The notes: generated by a model from the sequence alone, not told the origin. 64,000 nt of DNA from Mesorhizobium denitrificans (GCF_003403035.1 NZ_QURN01000012.1:1-64000), one strand, 5' to 3'; shown: positions 33,452 through 43,714, counted from the stretch's first letter. Made by a program: numbers and translations.

Positions 33452-33542
33452 AAGGTTTTCCAGTTCCGATATTAGGCCAAGTTACAAATATATACTGCAG
33501 TGCAGGCTGCCCTTCAAGGAGCGCCGCCGCAAGGAGAACGAC

Positions 33543-34610
33543 ATGGAAATCGGCATCTACAGCTTCGGCGATGTACAGAAAGACGCGACGACCGGCGAGC
33601 TTGGTTCCACGGCCGAAGCCACACGCAACCTGCTTGAAGCCATTCAGTTGGCCGATCAGGTCGGGCTCGACTATTTCGGTATCGGCGAGCATCACACACG
33701 TGAAATGCCGGCATCTGCCGCCACGGTGATCCTCGGCGCGGCGGCTGCATCGACGAAGAACATCAAGCTCGGCAGCGCTGTTACTGTGCTCAGCACCGAC
33801 GATCCGGTGCGTGTCTACCAGCAATTCGCAACACTCGACGCGCTGTCCAACGGCCGCGCCGAGATCACGGCGGGGCGAGGTTCCTCGACCGAATCCTTTC
33901 CGTTGTTTGGCCACAGCCTCAACGACTACGACGCGCTCTATGCTGAAAAGCTCGACCTTCTGATGCTGATCAACGAAAGCGAATCGGTAACCTGGAACGG
34001 AAAATTCCGCCCGGCGCTCAATAAGGCGCAAGTGGTGCCGCGTCCCGATGGCGGCTCGCTGCCGATCTGGCTGGCGACCGGCGGTAATCCGCAATCCTCG
34101 GTCAGAGCCGGCCTCAACGGCCTGCCGATTTCATATGCAATCATCGGCGGCCAGGCCAACCGCTTCGCGCCGCTGGCTGAACTTTATCGCCGAGCGGCCG
34201 CTCAGGCAGGCGTCGCGCCCGAGAAAATCAAGGTTTCGGTCGCCAGCCCCGGCTTCGTTGGTGAAGATGCAGCCAAGGCCAAGGATTTCTTCTGGACCCA
34301 CTGGCACGCGGTGATGGAGCAACTGGGCAAGATCCGCGGCTTCGCGCCGCCGCCCCGCTTCCATTATGACAAGGAAGCGAGCGGTGACGGAGCGCTGTTT
34401 GCGGGCAGCCCCGAGGAAATTGCCGAGCGCATCGTGAAGCTGCACGGCAGCCTCGGCCATATGCGCCAGTTCTTCCAGATCGACGTCGGTCAGATGCCGC
34501 ATCGGGAATACCTGCGTTCGATTGAATTGTTCGGCACAAAGGTCAAGCCGCTGGTCGATGCAGCGCTTGGCGACAAGGCGAAAGCCAAGGAGGCAAATCG
34601 TGACGCCTGA
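33543..34610 (+). CDS. Luciferase-like (LLM class) flavin-dependent oxidoreductase
   Basis: A 355-residue TIM-barrel flavoprotein of the bacterial-luciferase superfamily: LADQVGLDYFGIGEHH, GSAVTVLSTDDPVRVYQQFATLDALSNGRAEI, AGRGSSTESFPLFG and PIWLATGGNPQS. AAGGAG precedes the ATG. It is the first gene of an operon with a Rossmann-type reductase whose GTG start overlaps its stop, a likely oxidoreductase pair acting on flavin or quinone-like substrates. It is divergent from the HxlR regulator. Confidence 0.9.
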   Translation: MEIGIYSFGDVQKDATTGELGSTAEATRNLLEAIQLADQVGLDYFGIGEHHTREMPASAATVILGAAAASTKNIKLGSAVTVLSTDDPVRVYQQFATLDALSNGRAEITAGRGSSTESFPLFGHSLNDYDALYAEKLDLLMLINESESVTWNGKFRPALNKAQVVPRPDGGSLPIWLATGGNPQSSVRAGLNGLPISYAIIGGQANRFAPLAELYRRAAAQAGVAPEKIKVSVASPGFVGEDAAKAKDFFWTHWHAVMEQLGKIRGFAPPPRFHYDKEASGDGALFAGSPEEIAERIVKLHGSLGHMRQFFQIDVGQMPHREYLRSIELFGTKVKPLVDAALGDKAKAKEANRDA

Positions 34611-35256
34611 AATCCGCTCGATTGGAATTCTCGGTGCCGGCAGGGTCGGCACCGCCCTGGCACGGCTGGCGCTCGCCGCCGGCTATGAGGTGCGCGTCGC
34701 GACGGCGCGCCCGCCGCACGAGATCGCGCTGCTTTTGGAGGTGATGGCACCCGGTGCCGAACCGCTGTCAGTGGAGGCGCTGATCGCGACCAGCGACATC
34801 GTGATACTCGCCTTGCCGCTTTCGAAATATCGCGAGCTGCGCCCGGAGCTGTTTGCCGGCAAGATCGTCATCGACGCCATGAACTATTGGCCGCCGACCG
34901 ACGGCACGATCGAAGATTTCGAGCGCGCAGCGTCGAGCAGCGAAATCGTGCAGGACCATCTGGCAGGCGCGCGTCTGGTGCGCGCATTCAACCATATGGG
35001 CTATCACGAAATTGAACAGGAAGCGCGGCCAGAGGGCGACCCTGCGCGTCGCGCACTGGCAGTGGCAGGCAACGATGCAGACGCACGCGCTGCCGTTTCC
35101 GGCTTCATCGATCGGCTGGGCTACGACCCGATCGATGCCGGGCCGCTGATGGCCAGCCGCAACTTCGGTGTTGGCACGACCATATTTGGCGCTGCCTTCG
35201 ACCGCACCGAAATGGCGCAGCTACTTGCCAGCGCTCACCAGCGGGAGGCTGCCTAG
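34600..35256 (+). CDS. NADPH-dependent F420 reductase-like (Rossmann) protein
   Basis: The 218 residues begin with a dinucleotide-binding motif (IGILGAGRVGTALARLAL, then VRVATARPP) and continue like the F420H2:NADP oxidoreductase-like family (SDIVILALPLSKYRELRP, IDAMNYWPPTDG, RAFNHMGYHEIE). GTG at 34600 with AAGGAGG at good distance and overlap with the oxidoreductase stop is the best start. These bacteria do not generally use F420, so an NADP-linked role on another cofactor or substrate is more likely. Confidence 0.82.
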   Translation: MTPEIRSIGILGAGRVGTALARLALAAGYEVRVATARPPHEIALLLEVMAPGAEPLSVEALIATSDIVILALPLSKYRELRPELFAGKIVIDAMNYWPPTDGTIEDFERAASSSEIVQDHLAGARLVRAFNHMGYHEIEQEARPEGDPARRALAVAGNDADARAAVSGFIDRLGYDPIDAGPLMASRNFGVGTTIFGAAFDRTEMAQLLASAHQREAA

Positions 35257-35304
35257 CAGCCTTTCCGCTGTGCAAGACCAAACCCGGATTCTTTACTAGC
35301 CCGT

Positions 35305-35913
35305 TCAGATAGCCAGGATCCAGACCGAAGTCAGTGCCGTAATGCCAGCCGCAATGCGGCTGAACATGCTTGTCGAACTTGGCGAAACCAACATCCTGTT
35401 CAACTGCGCGGCGAGTATTACGGTACCGAAGAAAACCGTGCCGAACGCGGCGAAGGTCGTCGCCACCACCAATGCGGCATGCGCAAAACCAGCTAGGCCA
35501 ACCGGCGCCACGATAGGCAAAAGCAGCATTTGCATAATAAGCGTCGTCGGATTGCCGATGCAGATCGCTACGCCTGCGCCAGCCGACGACAGCAATCCCG
35601 CCTTTCCCGATTCCGAACCTGAGATATTGGAGTGGTCGTTCCACATCTTGAGCGCGAGCCAAAGAAGATAGACGACGCCTGCATATTTGGCAGTAGCGAG
35701 CAATTCCGGCTTGGTCTGCGCCCAGATGCCTATGCCGAGAATAACAGCGATGACGGCGATAATTTCTCCCAAGCAGAGGCCAGCAGCGAAGGCCAGAGCG
35801 CCTTTTCGATTGCCGATGACAGACCGGGCAACCAGAACCGCCATTACCGGACCTGGCGATGCAGCGTAGACGAGCAGAGCCACGAAATATGGGCCAAACA
35901 TCCAATAGTTCAT
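35305..35913 (-). CDS. LysE family translocator
   Basis: A 202-residue membrane protein with the LysE/RhtB pattern: YAASPGPVMAVLVARSVIGNRKGALAFAAGLCLGE, YAGVVYLLWLALKMW, GVAICIGNPTTLIMQMLLLPI. About six hydrophobic segments. The ATG at 35913 follows GGAGGG; a longer frame reaching 36009 adds a non-membrane leader without family similarity. It probably exports an amino acid or a related metabolite. It stands alone between the oxidoreductase pair and the two-component genes. Confidence 0.88.
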   Translation of the reverse strand: MNYWMFGPYFVALLVYAASPGPVMAVLVARSVIGNRKGALAFAAGLCLGEIIAVIAVILGIGIWAQTKPELLATAKYAGVVYLLWLALKMWNDHSNISGSESGKAGLLSSAGAGVAICIGNPTTLIMQMLLLPIVAPVGLAGFAHAALVVATTFAAFGTVFFGTVILAAQLNRMLVSPSSTSMFSRIAAGITALTSVWILAI

Positions 35914-36134
35914 TTTGTCCCTCCCGATGAATGGGGGGACGAAGAAAGCTGTTTTCTCTCCAGTCCTGCCCCGGTCGAACATGTGTTCGACGGAGGCAGT
36001 TGAATCCAAAGTGACCGCGCATCACATCAGGTAATCACCTGATTTGCGATCACCTCGGGCCCGTTTATCGGTGAATCTGATATTCGAGTTCTGTGTGGAG
36101 GCGCAGATATGTTTCGCCCCGGCTGCGATACGCC

Positions 36135-36764
36135 CTATCGGATATTGTCGGGGTCCAGCAGGCCGATCCTGACCGCCGCCAGCAACAGGCTTGCGGTCGA
36201 ATTGACCTCAAACTTGCGCAACAAATTGGTTCGGTGCGTGTCAATTGTCTTGGGGCTGACACCAAGCGCTTCGGCGGCGCCCGCATTGGTTTGCCCGCGG
36301 GCGATCGCAATCAAAACAGCAATTTCGCGGTCGGTGAGTTGAACGTGCGCCCGAGACGATTTCATCAAGAGCGCGGCACCAGCGCTAACTGCGGTTGCAC
36401 CCGCAAGAACTCGCCGGACCACATCTATGAACTCGGATTCACCACCCTCTTTCAGGCAAATGCCGTGAATTCCGGCCTCAACAAGTTTGCGCAACGTCGC
36501 AGCGGTTGCAGTGCCCGTCAGCAACACAAAACGCGTGTCGGGGCACCAGCGCTTTGATTCAAGAAACACTTCCAGTCCGGTCGCGCCCGGCATATTGTGA
36601 TCCAATATCGCGCAATCCGGTTTGGACTTTCTGATTTCGATAATGGCACGGATTCCATCAGGCACGATCCCGATAATTTCAACGTCATCCAGGACGCCCA
36701 GCGCCTTTGCAATGCCCCAAGAGACGAATGCATGATCGTCTGCAAGGAGGACACGCTTTTTCAC
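36135..36764 (-). CDS. LuxR-type (NarL family) response regulator
   Basis: The 209 residues comprise a receiver domain (VLLADDHAF acidic pair; phospho-acceptor Asp in CAILDHNMPGATGLEV; LLTGTATA; CLKEGG lysine) and a LuxR helix-turn-helix (LTDREIAVLIAIARGQTNAGAAEALGVSPKTIDTHRTNLLRKF). The GTG at 36764 follows GGGAGAA. A longer frame to 36917 overlaps the divergent kinase gene and is unlikely. The partner is the 7TMR-DISM kinase beginning 27 bp away on the other strand. Confidence 0.88.
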   Translation of the reverse strand: MKKRVLLADDHAFVSWGIAKALGVLDDVEIIGIVPDGIRAIIEIRKSKPDCAILDHNMPGATGLEVFLESKRWCPDTRFVLLTGTATAATLRKLVEAGIHGICLKEGGESEFIDVVRRVLAGATAVSAGAALLMKSSRAHVQLTDREIAVLIAIARGQTNAGAAEALGVSPKTIDTHRTNLLRKFEVNSTASLLLAAVRIGLLDPDNIR

Positions 36765-36791
36765 CAGCAGTTCTCCCGCGCTTGCACGCCG

Positions 36792-38759
36792 ATGCTGCAA
36801 TTCGTTCTGATGATATTTTGCACGTTTTTGACTTCCCCCGTTCCGCCGGCCATCGCCGCCGAGCGCAATCCGCTCGTGTTGACAGGTCCGGTGGACACGC
36901 AAGCGCTTTGCGCCCATTTCGAATACACCACAGATGACGCATGGGAAATCACCATTGGCGATTTTGCCGGATCTTCTTCCATCGATATGAAGCCGCTACC
37001 GGGACCAGTGCCGGATTTCGGTTACACCGCCGCGCGCATCTGGCTCAGGGTGCCCGTGGTTAACCAGACAAAGGACGTATCCTCCTGGCGTTTTTACGTG
37101 CATGCGAATTTTACCCAGAAGATATCAATATGGAAGATCAGCGCCGATAACCAAATCATCACGCTGCTCAACCTCGACGAAGACACTCCGTTTAGCGCCA
37201 GGCCGATCCAGCATCCGCAACTGGTCGCGCCCTTTGCGTTAGAGCCGGGTGAAGCGGCGACTATCGTCATGGCCTACTATTCGCAAGGCGCATCCCGGTT
37301 GACCATGTCAATCGAAACGCCCGAGAGCTATGCCGCGCTGATGAGCGTTGCGCAGGCCAAAAGCTACGCGTTTTACGGCATGATGCTCGTCATGATTACG
37401 CTGGCTTTGGCCGCGCTGGTGACATTGCGGCAGTCGGTCTTTGCCGCCTATGTCGGCTATCTCTGTTCGGTGCTGATTTATGTCGCCCACGCCGACGGCG
37501 TAGCATTCCAGTATCTCTGGCCCAATTTCCCGCGGTTCAACTCGATGGCGTCGGTCGTGGCCGGATCGGGCGTCATGGTATTTGGCGCACTTTTTGCCAT
37601 CACCTTCCTGCAAACAGCGCGCTATCACCCGGTGATGCATCGCGTCCTTCAGGCGGTAATCGCTATCATAATCGGGCTTGACGTTCTTCTTTGGATCGCT
37701 GATCCGCAACTGCTCAAACGCATTCTCGTCTACATGATAACAGGCTCGGTGCTGGTGTTTCTGGCCGCGGCACTCAACGCGAGCAGAACCCGGTTCCGTG
37801 AAACTCGCTTCTACGTCGCTACATGGTTTGCATTGTTGATTCCTGCGGGTCTGTTCACGGCGCGCTACGCGTTCGGGCTCGAATCCCAGACTTTCCCCGT
37901 CTACGACGCGGTGCGCATCGCGCTGGTCTGCGACGCGCTGCTAATGGGCCTCGCCATATTTGACCGCTACAACCAGCACCGGCAGGCTGCGATGCAGGAA
38001 ACGCTATCGCAGAGCGAGCGCAACCTGGCGCTGGCGCAGCGTCTCGCCGTGCTGGAGCAAAGCTACCAACAGGTGGAAGCAACCGCCCGCGAGCGCGAGG
38101 AAGGCGTCAAGGACACGGTGCATGACCTGCGCCAACCGATGCATGCGCTACGGCTTTCTTTACGCCAGATGTTCAGCGGGCAATCCGACAAGTCGACCGA
38201 TTTCGGCCAGATCGAGTCGGCGCTTGGCTACATGGAGCAACTTGTCGACAAACGACTTGCCGAGCAGCCGAAATGGGAAAATACGGTCGACGTTCCATCT
38301 GCTGCCGATGCTGGAAAAACCGTGGACGAACCCGGGCTCTATGCGGTGCTGCGGGGCGTCACCGACATGTTTTCATCGGAGGCAAGGGAAAAAGGCTTGC
38401 AACTGCGGCTCATACTTTCAGCACCAGACGCAAAAGTTGATGCGTACGCACTGATGCGACTGCTCTCCAATCTCGTCTCCAACGCAATCAAGTATACCCG
38501 TCAGGGACGCGTCGTCGTTGGCCTCCGGCGACATAAGGATAGCTACCGCGTCGAGGTGCATGACACGGGACCTGGCCTCAGCGGCGATGCGTTTGAGCAG
38601 GCCTTGCAACGCAACAAACGCCTCGAACGAGATATTGACGCCGCAGATGGAAGCGGGCTTGGGCTGACAGTCGTCAAGGAAATCGCCGACACGCAGAAAT
38701 GGCGCCTAAGCTCATGCGCGGATCGCCGATCTGGCGCCAGCATTCGCGTCGAACTCTAG
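36792..38759 (+). CDS. Histidine kinase with 7TMR-DISM sensor
   Basis: A 655-residue sensor kinase: signal peptide (MLQFVLMIFCTFLTSPVPPA), an extracytoplasmic 7TMR-DISMED2 beta domain (about 30-175), a seven-helix 7TMR-DISM module (about 185-400) and a short coiled coil. The dimerisation box has His444 in VHDLRQPMHAL, and an ATPase domain follows with NAIKYT, DTGPGL and GSGLGL. 7TMR-DISM receptors typically sense carbohydrates or small ligands. The start at 36792 gives an intact signal peptide; 36732 is a second ATG in frame. It is divergent from its probable response regulator with only 27 bp between start codons, so the promoters must lie inside the coding regions or overlap strongly. Confidence 0.85.
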   Translation: MLQFVLMIFCTFLTSPVPPAIAAERNPLVLTGPVDTQALCAHFEYTTDDAWEITIGDFAGSSSIDMKPLPGPVPDFGYTAARIWLRVPVVNQTKDVSSWRFYVHANFTQKISIWKISADNQIITLLNLDEDTPFSARPIQHPQLVAPFALEPGEAATIVMAYYSQGASRLTMSIETPESYAALMSVAQAKSYAFYGMMLVMITLALAALVTLRQSVFAAYVGYLCSVLIYVAHADGVAFQYLWPNFPRFNSMASVVAGSGVMVFGALFAITFLQTARYHPVMHRVLQAVIAIIIGLDVLLWIADPQLLKRILVYMITGSVLVFLAAALNASRTRFRETRFYVATWFALLIPAGLFTARYAFGLESQTFPVYDAVRIALVCDALLMGLAIFDRYNQHRQAAMQETLSQSERNLALAQRLAVLEQSYQQVEATAREREEGVKDTVHDLRQPMHALRLSLRQMFSGQSDKSTDFGQIESALGYMEQLVDKRLAEQPKWENTVDVPSAADAGKTVDEPGLYAVLRGVTDMFSSEAREKGLQLRLILSAPDAKVDAYALMRLLSNLVSNAIKYTRQGRVVVGLRRHKDSYRVEVHDTGPGLSGDAFEQALQRNKRLERDIDAADGSGLGLTVVKEIADTQKWRLSSCADRRSGASIRVEL

Positions 38760-38788
38760 CGCCTTTTGGCCATGCTTTGGCGGCGCAA

Positions 38789-39418
38789 CTAGCTCTTATG
38801 GAGCGCCAGGTGAACACCAAGCCCGACAAGGATACCGCCGCCGACCTTCTGTATGATCCGCTGTGCTGATTTCGAGTTGCGCAGCCTGCCGACAATCGCC
38901 CCCGCCAGCACGACGCACACGATGTCTGCGGATGAGAATATCAGATTGACGATTGCGCCTAGCACCAAAAACTGCGCCCAAACTGGCAAGCCCGCTGCCG
39001 AATCTACGAATTGCGGCAAGAACGCCATAAAGAATATTGCGGTCTTTGGGTTCAGAACTTCGACCATAATGCTTTGACCGAACGCCGCGCGGCCAGACTT
39101 GGCTGCAATTGGCGATGGCTGGCCATCCGAAGCTTTTGCGAAAATCAGATTAAAGCCGAGCCAAGCCAGATACAGCGCACCGGCCAGCTTCACAGCTGCG
39201 TACAGCGCTGGAACTGCATGAAAAAGCACGGACAAGCCCGCGGCGGCAGCTATGATATGCGCATAGCAGCCAATGTGAATGCCAAGGCTCGCCATTAGTC
39301 CTGCGTTGCGGCCGCGCGCCAAGGTTTGAGCCGCAGCGTACAGCATTGCAGGGCCCGGAATATACGCGAAAAGCGTCGTGGTAATGATGAATGCAATCAG
39401 GATATCAGCGCTGGGCAT
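38789..39418 (-). CDS. LysE family translocator
   Basis: A 209-residue LysE/RhtB exporter: FAYIPGPAMLYAAAQTLARGRNAGLMASLGIHIG, AGALYLAWLGFNLI, VEVLNPKTAIFFMAFLPQFVDSA. Six hydrophobic segments. It is the last gene of the rlpA-metG operon, 6 bp after the MBL gene, and converges with the histidine kinase. It is unrelated in position to the other LysE protein near 35.6 kb. Confidence 0.9.
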   Translation of the reverse strand: MPSADILIAFIITTTLFAYIPGPAMLYAAAQTLARGRNAGLMASLGIHIGCYAHIIAAAAGLSVLFHAVPALYAAVKLAGALYLAWLGFNLIFAKASDGQPSPIAAKSGRAAFGQSIMVEVLNPKTAIFFMAFLPQFVDSAAGLPVWAQFLVLGAIVNLIFSSADIVCVVLAGAIVGRLRNSKSAQRIIQKVGGGILVGLGVHLALHKS

Positions 39419-39424
39419 TGGGCC

Positions 39425-40240
39425 TCACTCTTCGTCCAACGGCAGTTCTATCACCATGCCATCATGCGCCGGCTCGACGTTATCAGGCGTTTCGTTCTGC
39501 ACGGTATCGTAGTCCAGCGGCACATGCATATGCGTGAGCGCCGCGCGTTTTGGGCTTAGCCGCTCGATCCAGCCGAGCGCTTCGTCAAGGCTGAAATGGC
39601 TTGGGTGCGTGCGGTATTGCAAGGCGTCTATTATAAGGCAATCCAGCCCATGCAGGCGCGCGGCGGTGGCATCTGGAAATGCCGAAACGTCTGAGCAATA
39701 GGCCAAATTGCCAATGCGAAAACCGAGGGAAATGATGTCGCCGTGAATTTGAGGCAACGGCTCGAGACGTATAATGCCGCCTCTCCCACCGATTTCCACC
39801 GAATGCGAATGGTCGATCAGATGGGCCTTTACGATGGGCGGATATGAGCTGCCTTTGGGCGTTTCAAAGCAATAGCCGAACGCCTCTTTCAAGCGAAAGA
39901 GAGTGGAGCGATCTGCATAGATATCAATAAGATGCTGCTGCTCGATAACGTAGCTTCGCAAGTCATCAATGCCGTGGATGTGATCGGCGTGCGGATGGGT
40001 ATAGACAACGGCGTCGATGTGCTGGACGCTCGCCATGAGCATCTGATCACGGAAGTCTGGACCTGTATCGATCACCACGGTCGTAGTGCCGTTTTTACCG
40101 ATGCGCTCGACCAGCGCTGCGGCACGACGGCGACGGTTTTTCGGATTGGCGGGATCGCAAGCGCCCCAATCACCATTGACGCGCGGAACGCCGGGCGACG
40201 AGCCGCAGCCCAAAATCGTCAGGCGCAGCAGGTCCGCCAT
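39425..40240 (-). CDS. MBL-fold metallohydrolase (PhnP/RNase Z-like)
   Basis: A 271-residue metallo-beta-lactamase-fold protein: LTILGCGSSPGVPRV, the metal motif THPHADHIHGIDDLR (HxHxDH), further ligands in YCSDVSAFP and ALTHMHVPLDYD. The family includes PhnP-type cyclic phosphodiesterases. In alphaproteobacteria it regularly follows tatD and metG, as here (2 bp gap), so it is a conserved neighbour whose physiological substrate is not firmly known. Confidence 0.88.
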   Translation of the reverse strand: MADLLRLTILGCGSSPGVPRVNGDWGACDPANPKNRRRRAAALVERIGKNGTTTVVIDTGPDFRDQMLMASVQHIDAVVYTHPHADHIHGIDDLRSYVIEQQHLIDIYADRSTLFRLKEAFGYCFETPKGSSYPPIVKAHLIDHSHSVEIGGRGGIIRLEPLPQIHGDIISLGFRIGNLAYCSDVSAFPDATAARLHGLDCLIIDALQYRTHPSHFSLDEALGWIERLSPKRAALTHMHVPLDYDTVQNETPDNVEPAHDGMVIELPLDEE

Positions 40241-40242
40241 GC

Positions 40243-41034
40243 TCAGGCGACCCCGATCGGTCGCGTGGCGCGGGAAAAGAGCCGGAAGAAATTATCCGTG
40301 GTCAGCTTTGCGATTTCCTCATTGCTGACACCGATTGTCTCGGCCAGCACCGCCGCTGTGTTGACCACATAGGCTGGTTCGTTGCGCTTGCCACGATAAG
40401 GCGGCGGCGCGAGATATGGCGCATCCGTTTCGACCAGCAGACGGTCACGCGGAATTTCACGAGCAGTATCGCGAATCTCGGCGGAATTCTTGAACGTCAG
40501 AATGCCCGAGAAGGAGACATATCCACCGAGCTCTACGCCTTTAAGCGCGAGTGCTTTGCCTGAAGAAAAGCAATGCAGAACGAAGGGGAAAACGCCCTTC
40601 CCTGTTTCCTCTTCGAGTATGGCGGCGATGTCCTCATCGGCCTCGCGCGCATGAATGACCAGCGGCAAACCGGTGATGCGGCTGGCGGCTATGTGTGTGC
40701 GGAAACCGACGGCCTGATCGTCGCGCGGAGCCTTGTCGTAGTGATAGTCCAGTCCGGCCTCGCCTATGGCGACGACCTTGGGATGCTCAGCAAGCTTTAC
40801 TAGTTCGTCCACGGTGATGCCGCGCTCTTCGCCGGCATTGTGCGGATGCGTGCCGACAGAGCAGAAGACATCGTCGTAAGCCTCTGCAATTGCTTTAATT
40901 TCGTCAAAGCGGCGCACGCGGGTCGAGATCGTGACCATAGTGCGCACGCCAGCCGCCTTGGCACGCGCAACAATGGCCGCGCGCTCCTCAGCGAAATCCG
41001 GAAAATCCAGATGACAGTGACTGTCGACCAGCAT
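40243..41034 (-). CDS. TatD family metal-dependent hydrolase (DNase)
   Basis: The 263 residues have the TatD TIM-barrel metal sites: VDSHCHLDF at the start, GEAGLDYH, VIHAREAD, LHCFSSG and VETDAPYLAPPPYRGKRNEP. TatD proteins are Mg-dependent 3'-5' nucleases linked to DNA repair. The gene is 2 bp from both metG and the MBL gene, the standard alphaproteobacterial order. Confidence 0.92.
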   Translation of the reverse strand: MLVDSHCHLDFPDFAEERAAIVARAKAAGVRTMVTISTRVRRFDEIKAIAEAYDDVFCSVGTHPHNAGEERGITVDELVKLAEHPKVVAIGEAGLDYHYDKAPRDDQAVGFRTHIAASRITGLPLVIHAREADEDIAAILEEETGKGVFPFVLHCFSSGKALALKGVELGGYVSFSGILTFKNSAEIRDTAREIPRDRLLVETDAPYLAPPPYRGKRNEPAYVVNTAAVLAETIGVSNEEIAKLTTDNFFRLFSRATRPIGVA

Positions 41035-41036
41035 TC

Positions 41037-42581
41037 TTACGCTTCTTCCTTGTCCACATAGCGTGGGAAAACCGGCTGCGGCGCGGGCAATGGCGAGCCG
41101 AATTTCAGCGCGTGGTCTTCCGACAGATGCGCGAAGCTGCGCTCATCTTCGGGCACGGCCAGAAGATCCAGCAGCTTTGCGGCGGAGCCCGGAATGAATG
41201 CCTGACACATGACGGCAACACGCCGAATGACTTCGGCTGTCGTATAGAGCACCGTTTCCATGCGTGCGGGGTCGGTTTTCTTGAGCGCCCAAGGCTCCTG
41301 CGCAGCGAAATAGCGATTGGCCTCCGCGACGACGGCGAAGATGCCCGCAAGCGCGGTGTTGATCGCCTGATCTTTCATCGCGATGCGCGCGCCTTCGAGC
41401 GCCGCACTCGCCTGATCCAAAATGGCGGTGTCGGCATCGGCCAGCGCACCCTTGTTCGGAACGGCGGCGTTGCAGTTTTTCGCAATCATCGAAAGCGAGC
41501 GCTGCGCGAGGTTGCCAAGATCATTGGCAAGGTCTGCATTAGTGCGGTTCACGATAGCGTCGTGACTATAGCTGCCATCCTGCCCGAACGGCACTTCGCG
41601 CATGAAGAAATAGCGGACCTGATCCAGCCCGTATTTATCCACGAGTTCGAACGGATCGACGACATTGCCGACCGATTTCGACATTTTCTCCCCACGATTG
41701 AACAGGAAGCCATGCGCAAACACACGCTTCGGCAGTTCAATGCCTGCCGACATGAGGAACGCAGGCCAATAGACCGCGTGGAAGCGCACAATGTCCTTTC
41801 CGACAATGTGGACAGCGGGCCAATAACGCCATTGTGGATCGCTGGTATCGGGATAGCCCGCGCCGGTGATGTAGTTCGTCAGCGCGTCCACCCACACATA
41901 CATGACATGCTTGGGATCGCCAGGAACCGGCACGCCCCAATCAAAGGTCGAGCGCGAGATCGACAGATCTTTCAGACCGGATTTTACAAAGCTGATGATC
42001 TCATTGCGGCGCTCGGACGGACCGATGAAATCAGGGTTGGCTTCGTAATAGGCCAGCAGTTTTTCCTGATAGGCGGAAAGTCGGAAGAAATAGGTCTGCT
42101 CCTCATTCCACTCGACGGGCGAGCCGAGCGGCTCTCGGCGCACGCCATCGTCGCCGACGGTCGTTTCCTTCTCGTCGAAATAGGCTTCCTGCCGCACGGA
42201 ATACCAGCCGGAATAACCGCCGAGATAGATGTCGCCATTGGCCGCCATCTTTTCCCAGATTGCCTGACTGGCGCGATAATGGCGCGGCTCGGTGGTGCGA
42301 ATGAACTGATCGTTCGAGCATCCGAGTTTGACCAGCATTTCCCTGAAAACCGCCGAATTGCGGTCTGCAAGTTCCTTGGGCGTGATGCCGATCGTGTCGG
42401 CGTTCTGCTTCATCTTCAGGCCGTGTTCATCCGTGCCGGTGAGGAAGAATACATCCTTTCCGTCCAGCCGCTGGAAACGGGCCAGAACATCGGTCGCGAT
42501 GTCGGTGTAGGCATGACCGATATGCGGCTTGCCGTTCGGATAGAAGATGGGCGTAGTTATATAAAACGTCTCGCGGGACAT
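41037..42581 (-). CDS. metG: Methionyl-tRNA synthetase
   Basis: A 514-residue class I synthetase of the short form, without the C-terminal tRNA-binding EMAP/Trbp111 domain. The HIGH motif is in [11 protein letters not shown] and KMSKS in [18 protein letters not shown] and [11 protein letters not shown] are also characteristic. The zinc-knuckle four-cysteine set of the E. coli type is absent, as in other alphaproteobacterial enzymes. The ATG at 42581 is used; an upstream TTG is in frame. Confidence 0.95.
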   Translation of the reverse strand: MSRETFYITTPIFYPNGKPHIGHAYTDIATDVLARFQRLDGKDVFFLTGTDEHGLKMKQNADTIGITPKELADRNSAVFREMLVKLGCSNDQFIRTTEPRHYRASQAIWEKMAANGDIYLGGYSGWYSVRQEAYFDEKETTVGDDGVRREPLGSPVEWNEEQTYFFRLSAYQEKLLAYYEANPDFIGPSERRNEIISFVKSGLKDLSISRSTFDWGVPVPGDPKHVMYVWVDALTNYITGAGYPDTSDPQWRYWPAVHIVGKDIVRFHAVYWPAFLMSAGIELPKRVFAHGFLFNRGEKMSKSVGNVVDPFELVDKYGLDQVRYFFMREVPFGQDGSYSHDAIVNRTNADLANDLGNLAQRSLSMIAKNCNAAVPNKGALADADTAILDQASAALEGARIAMKDQAINTALAGIFAVVAEANRYFAAQEPWALKKTDPARMETVLYTTAEVIRRVAVMCQAFIPGSAAKLLDLLAVPEDERSFAHLSEDHALKFGSPLPAPQPVFPRYVDKEEA

Positions 42582-42658
42582 GCGCGGCAACTCTCAGGAA
42601 TGGCTGTTCGGATCGACTATTTTCAGCGCGCCAGCACGGAACAGGCGCTGGGCCAACT

Positions 42659-43714
42659 TCACATTCGCCCGCTTTGCGGCTTGAGTGCGGTGTTCAGGCG
42701 GCTGATCATCGTCAATGCGTGCTGTTTCTGATCAAGGTTATATGTTGCCGTCTCGGTTATAGCTATCCGTGCCATATGCCAAGCGTCTGACAACTTTTTT
42801 GCGCGATTTGTATCGCCCGATTGCGCAGCGTCTGCGGCGGCATTGGCCAGAAGCTCAAGCGCCCGCCCGTTAAATACATCAAGCTGGATTGCGCTGTCGC
42901 GCCCACTCACAGCTTCAGCGAGGCGTTGGGACGCCGCAATGTCTGCGGAACCGGTGGCGAGAGCGTCAAGCGCGGTGGCGATTTCCACGCCGCCATATTG
43001 CTGCAGAATGATCGCGTTGCGTGCGCTGCCCTCCGACCGCGCGAGCAGAGCGTCGCTGACGCGTTCGTCGTCGGGCCACTGGCCCGCGCGTACCAATACT
43101 TCCGCTAGATCTTTATCATTTAGCGGCGCGAGCCGAATAACCTGACAGCGCGAGCGGATGGTCGGCAGCAGCGCGCCGGGCGAATGAGCAATGAGAATGA
43201 AAATGGTGCGCGACGGCGGCTCCTCAAGATTTTTGAGCAGCGCGTTGGCGGCGGCGGCGCGCATATCGTCCGCCGGGTCGATAATGACGACGCGATAGGA
43301 ACCATTGCCAGAGGTGAACGACAGAAAGCGCCCAATGCGTCGGATTTCATCCACCGACAGCACTGTCTTGAAGCCCTTCGTTTTGTCGTTCGCGGGGCGC
43401 GTGAGGTGCAGCACGGAAGGATGCGCGCCGCTCGCGATCTGGCGGTAGATCGGAGAGTCAATGGCGACCGGTTCGAAGTTCGCACCAGGCTCCGCGCCGC
43501 TGAGCAGATGGCGCGCGAAGGCGAAGGCAAATGTCGCCTTGCCAATGCCCTGCGGCCCGGCCAGCACGATGGCGTGAGGCAGGCGCCCTGCCTTTTGCGC
43601 CGCCAGCAACATGTACTGCGCTTCAAGGTGGCCGACGAGTTCCGGCGTTTCGGACGGCTCGGCAATGCCTTCCAGCGAGTCGTGTTGCTGTGGCGCCAAC
43701 CGTTCCTCGCTCAT
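42659..43714 (-). CDS. holB: DNA polymerase III delta' subunit
   Basis: The 351 residues match the clamp-loader delta' subunit: P-loop region [11 protein letters not shown], then [23 protein letters not shown] with the sensor/SRC-like segment [14 protein letters not shown]. The P-loop has Ala where Ser/Thr is usual, which fits the non-hydrolysing role of delta'. It overlaps the tmk stop by 4 bp, the conserved tmk-holB arrangement, and is followed by metG. Confidence 0.93.
   Translation of the reverse strand: MSEERLAPQQHDSLEGIAEPSETPELVGHLEAQYMLLAAQKAGRLPHAIVLAGPQGIGKATFAFAFARHLLSGAEPGANFEPVAIDSPIYRQIASGAHPSVLHLTRPANDKTKGFKTVLSVDEIRRIGRFLSFTSGNGSYRVVIIDPADDMRAAAANALLKNLEEPPSRTIFILIAHSPGALLPTIRSRCQVIRLAPLNDKDLAEVLVRAGQWPDDERVSDALLARSEGSARNAIILQQYGGVEIATALDALATGSADIAASQRLAEAVSGRDSAIQLDVFNGRALELLANAAADAAQSGDTNRAKKLSDAWHMARIAITETATYNLDQKQHALTMISRLNTALKPQSGRM

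Noticed and set aside
36597-36791. N-terminal extension of the histidine kinase to 36597
   Set aside because: It would overlap the response-regulator gene and bury the signal peptide at residue 66.
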